A stretch of 64,000 bases of DNA from Paramecium sonneborni. Lineage: Eukaryota; Ciliophora; Oligohymenophorea; Peniculida; Parameciidae. Of the stretch, positions 63,509 to 64,000 are shown in pieces (within the stretch, counting starts at the first letter, position 1; every line of letters starts with the position of its first letter). Made by a program: the position numbers and the translations under genes. The notes under the pieces are model-generated. The model saw only the letters and a program-made list of their open reading frames with translations, did no database searches and was not told where the DNA came from. The stretch lies in contig CAJJDN010000097.1 of assembly GCA_905182985.1 (NCBI GenBank), positions 269,851-333,850 of the forward strand. Direction: 5' to 3'.

Positions 63509-64000
63509 ATGTCAAATCTCTAAGTACAACTAGTTAAGAAACCTGATGCCAAATATCCTAGAGTGAATGATATTTTTTAAGTAAAAACAGTATCAAGTCC
63601 AAATGGAAATGAACTTAAAGATGGTGAAGTCCTATTAGAAAATTTGTACTTTTCAATAGATGCAGCAATGAGAGTATGGATTAGTGGGTATTAATATAAT
63701 ATTGAATGAAATTAGTGCAAAGACTTATGTAGATCCAGTCCTTCCTGGAAATACCATGTTTGGTTAAGCTGTATCAAAAGTTCTTGCTTCAAAAAGTGAA
63801 AAATTCTAAAAAGGAGATTATGTGATTGGTCTTGTTAATTGGACACTATATTAAATTATTAGTGATACTAAATTACATCTTGTTAAAAGAGGAGGAGATA
63901 TTGATGATTTAACTGGATACTCATTATTAGGTCCTCTAGGAATTAGCGGATTGACAGCATATATAGGATTAGAAGCTATTGGAAAACCAAAAGAGGGAGA
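63509..64000 (+). CDS. Zinc-independent MDR reductase (prostaglandin reductase/CurA-like), 3' partial
   Basis: NADPH-dependent alkenal/enone reductase family, probably cytosolic. Visible motifs: DGEVLLENLYFSIDAAMRVW, the substrate-loop TYVDPVLPGNTMFGQAV, KFQKGDYVIGLVNWT, and GPLGISGLTAYIGLEAIGKP at the start of the nucleotide-binding domain. These follow the LTB4 12-hydroxydehydrogenase/CurA pattern. A 28-nt intron (63688-63715) splits a glycine codon. The window ends before the glycine-rich GxGxxG motif, so the C-terminal half is missing. The start ATG 63509 is the first in frame. Confidence 0.88.

Noticed and set aside
1..64000. Reading the window with the standard genetic code
   Set aside because: It yields only frames under about 130 codons; with TAA/TAG as Gln, genes up to 1,660 codons appear, with TGA stops and recognisable domains.
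1..64000. tRNA or other structured RNA genes
   Set aside because: No cloverleaf-type arms or other known RNA patterns were seen by eye; a covariance-model search would be needed to exclude them.

Overview
The window is eukaryotic nuclear DNA from a ciliate, almost certainly a Paramecium somatic (macronuclear) chromosome. It is very AT-rich. Long reading frames appear only when TAA and TAG are read as glutamine and TGA is the sole stop. Genes are separated by tens of bases and cut by very short GTA...TAG introns, mostly 20-31 nt. A trichocyst-matrix-type protein at 62.2-63.3 kb fits the genus. All products below were translated by eye with the ciliate code. Most gene models close exactly in frame once the short introns are removed; exceptions are stated.

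Layout. 0-5.2 kb: the end of a disrupted kinase/LRR/UBR-finger gene, an unknown 481-aa protein and a decayed PI4-kinase. 5.6-8.1 kb: a small secreted protein and a coiled-coil double-GAF protein. 8.5-18.6 kb: two convergent paralogues of about 1,650 aa with many membrane segments and a PAS-like domain (TmcB-like), stops 22 bp apart. 18.7-27.6 kb: a coiled-coil filament-like protein, a secreted beta/gamma-crystallin-like protein, a MIZ-like finger protein with a tail membrane segment, and several unknown proteins. 27.8-32.1 kb: MRE11, an unknown protein and a stomatin-like protein. 32.8-35 kb: a large P-loop GTPase. 35-39.2 kb: a block of about 1.05 kb present three times and joined at single N bases, carrying a CEP19-like gene; probably contig-end redundancy or an unresolved tandem repeat. 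39-47 kb: an unknown Q/N-rich protein, a tubulin-ligase-like (TTLL) enzyme, an unknown 518-aa protein, a TMBIM/Bax-inhibitor-1 protein, a coiled-coil protein and a small MGCS protein. 48-54 kb: a second, differently built GTPase and a TPR protein whose exons match TPR units. 54-64 kb: a pseudokinase, a broken small gene, a C2/DUF1765 protein, the trichocyst matrix protein and the start of an MDR-family reductase.

There are no operons. Functional themes are cilia and cortex (TTLL, CEP19-like, coiled coils), regulated secretion (trichocyst protein, C2 protein), membrane or nucleotide signalling (GAF, PAS/TmcB, kinases, GTPases) and genome maintenance (MRE11). No tRNA, rRNA, CRISPR array or intact mobile element was recognised. 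Several genes carry one-base frame breaks located in A/T homopolymers. With the single-N joins, this suggests assembly error in at least some apparently broken genes, whereas the PI4-kinase copy has lost a whole internal segment and is a genuine pseudogene.
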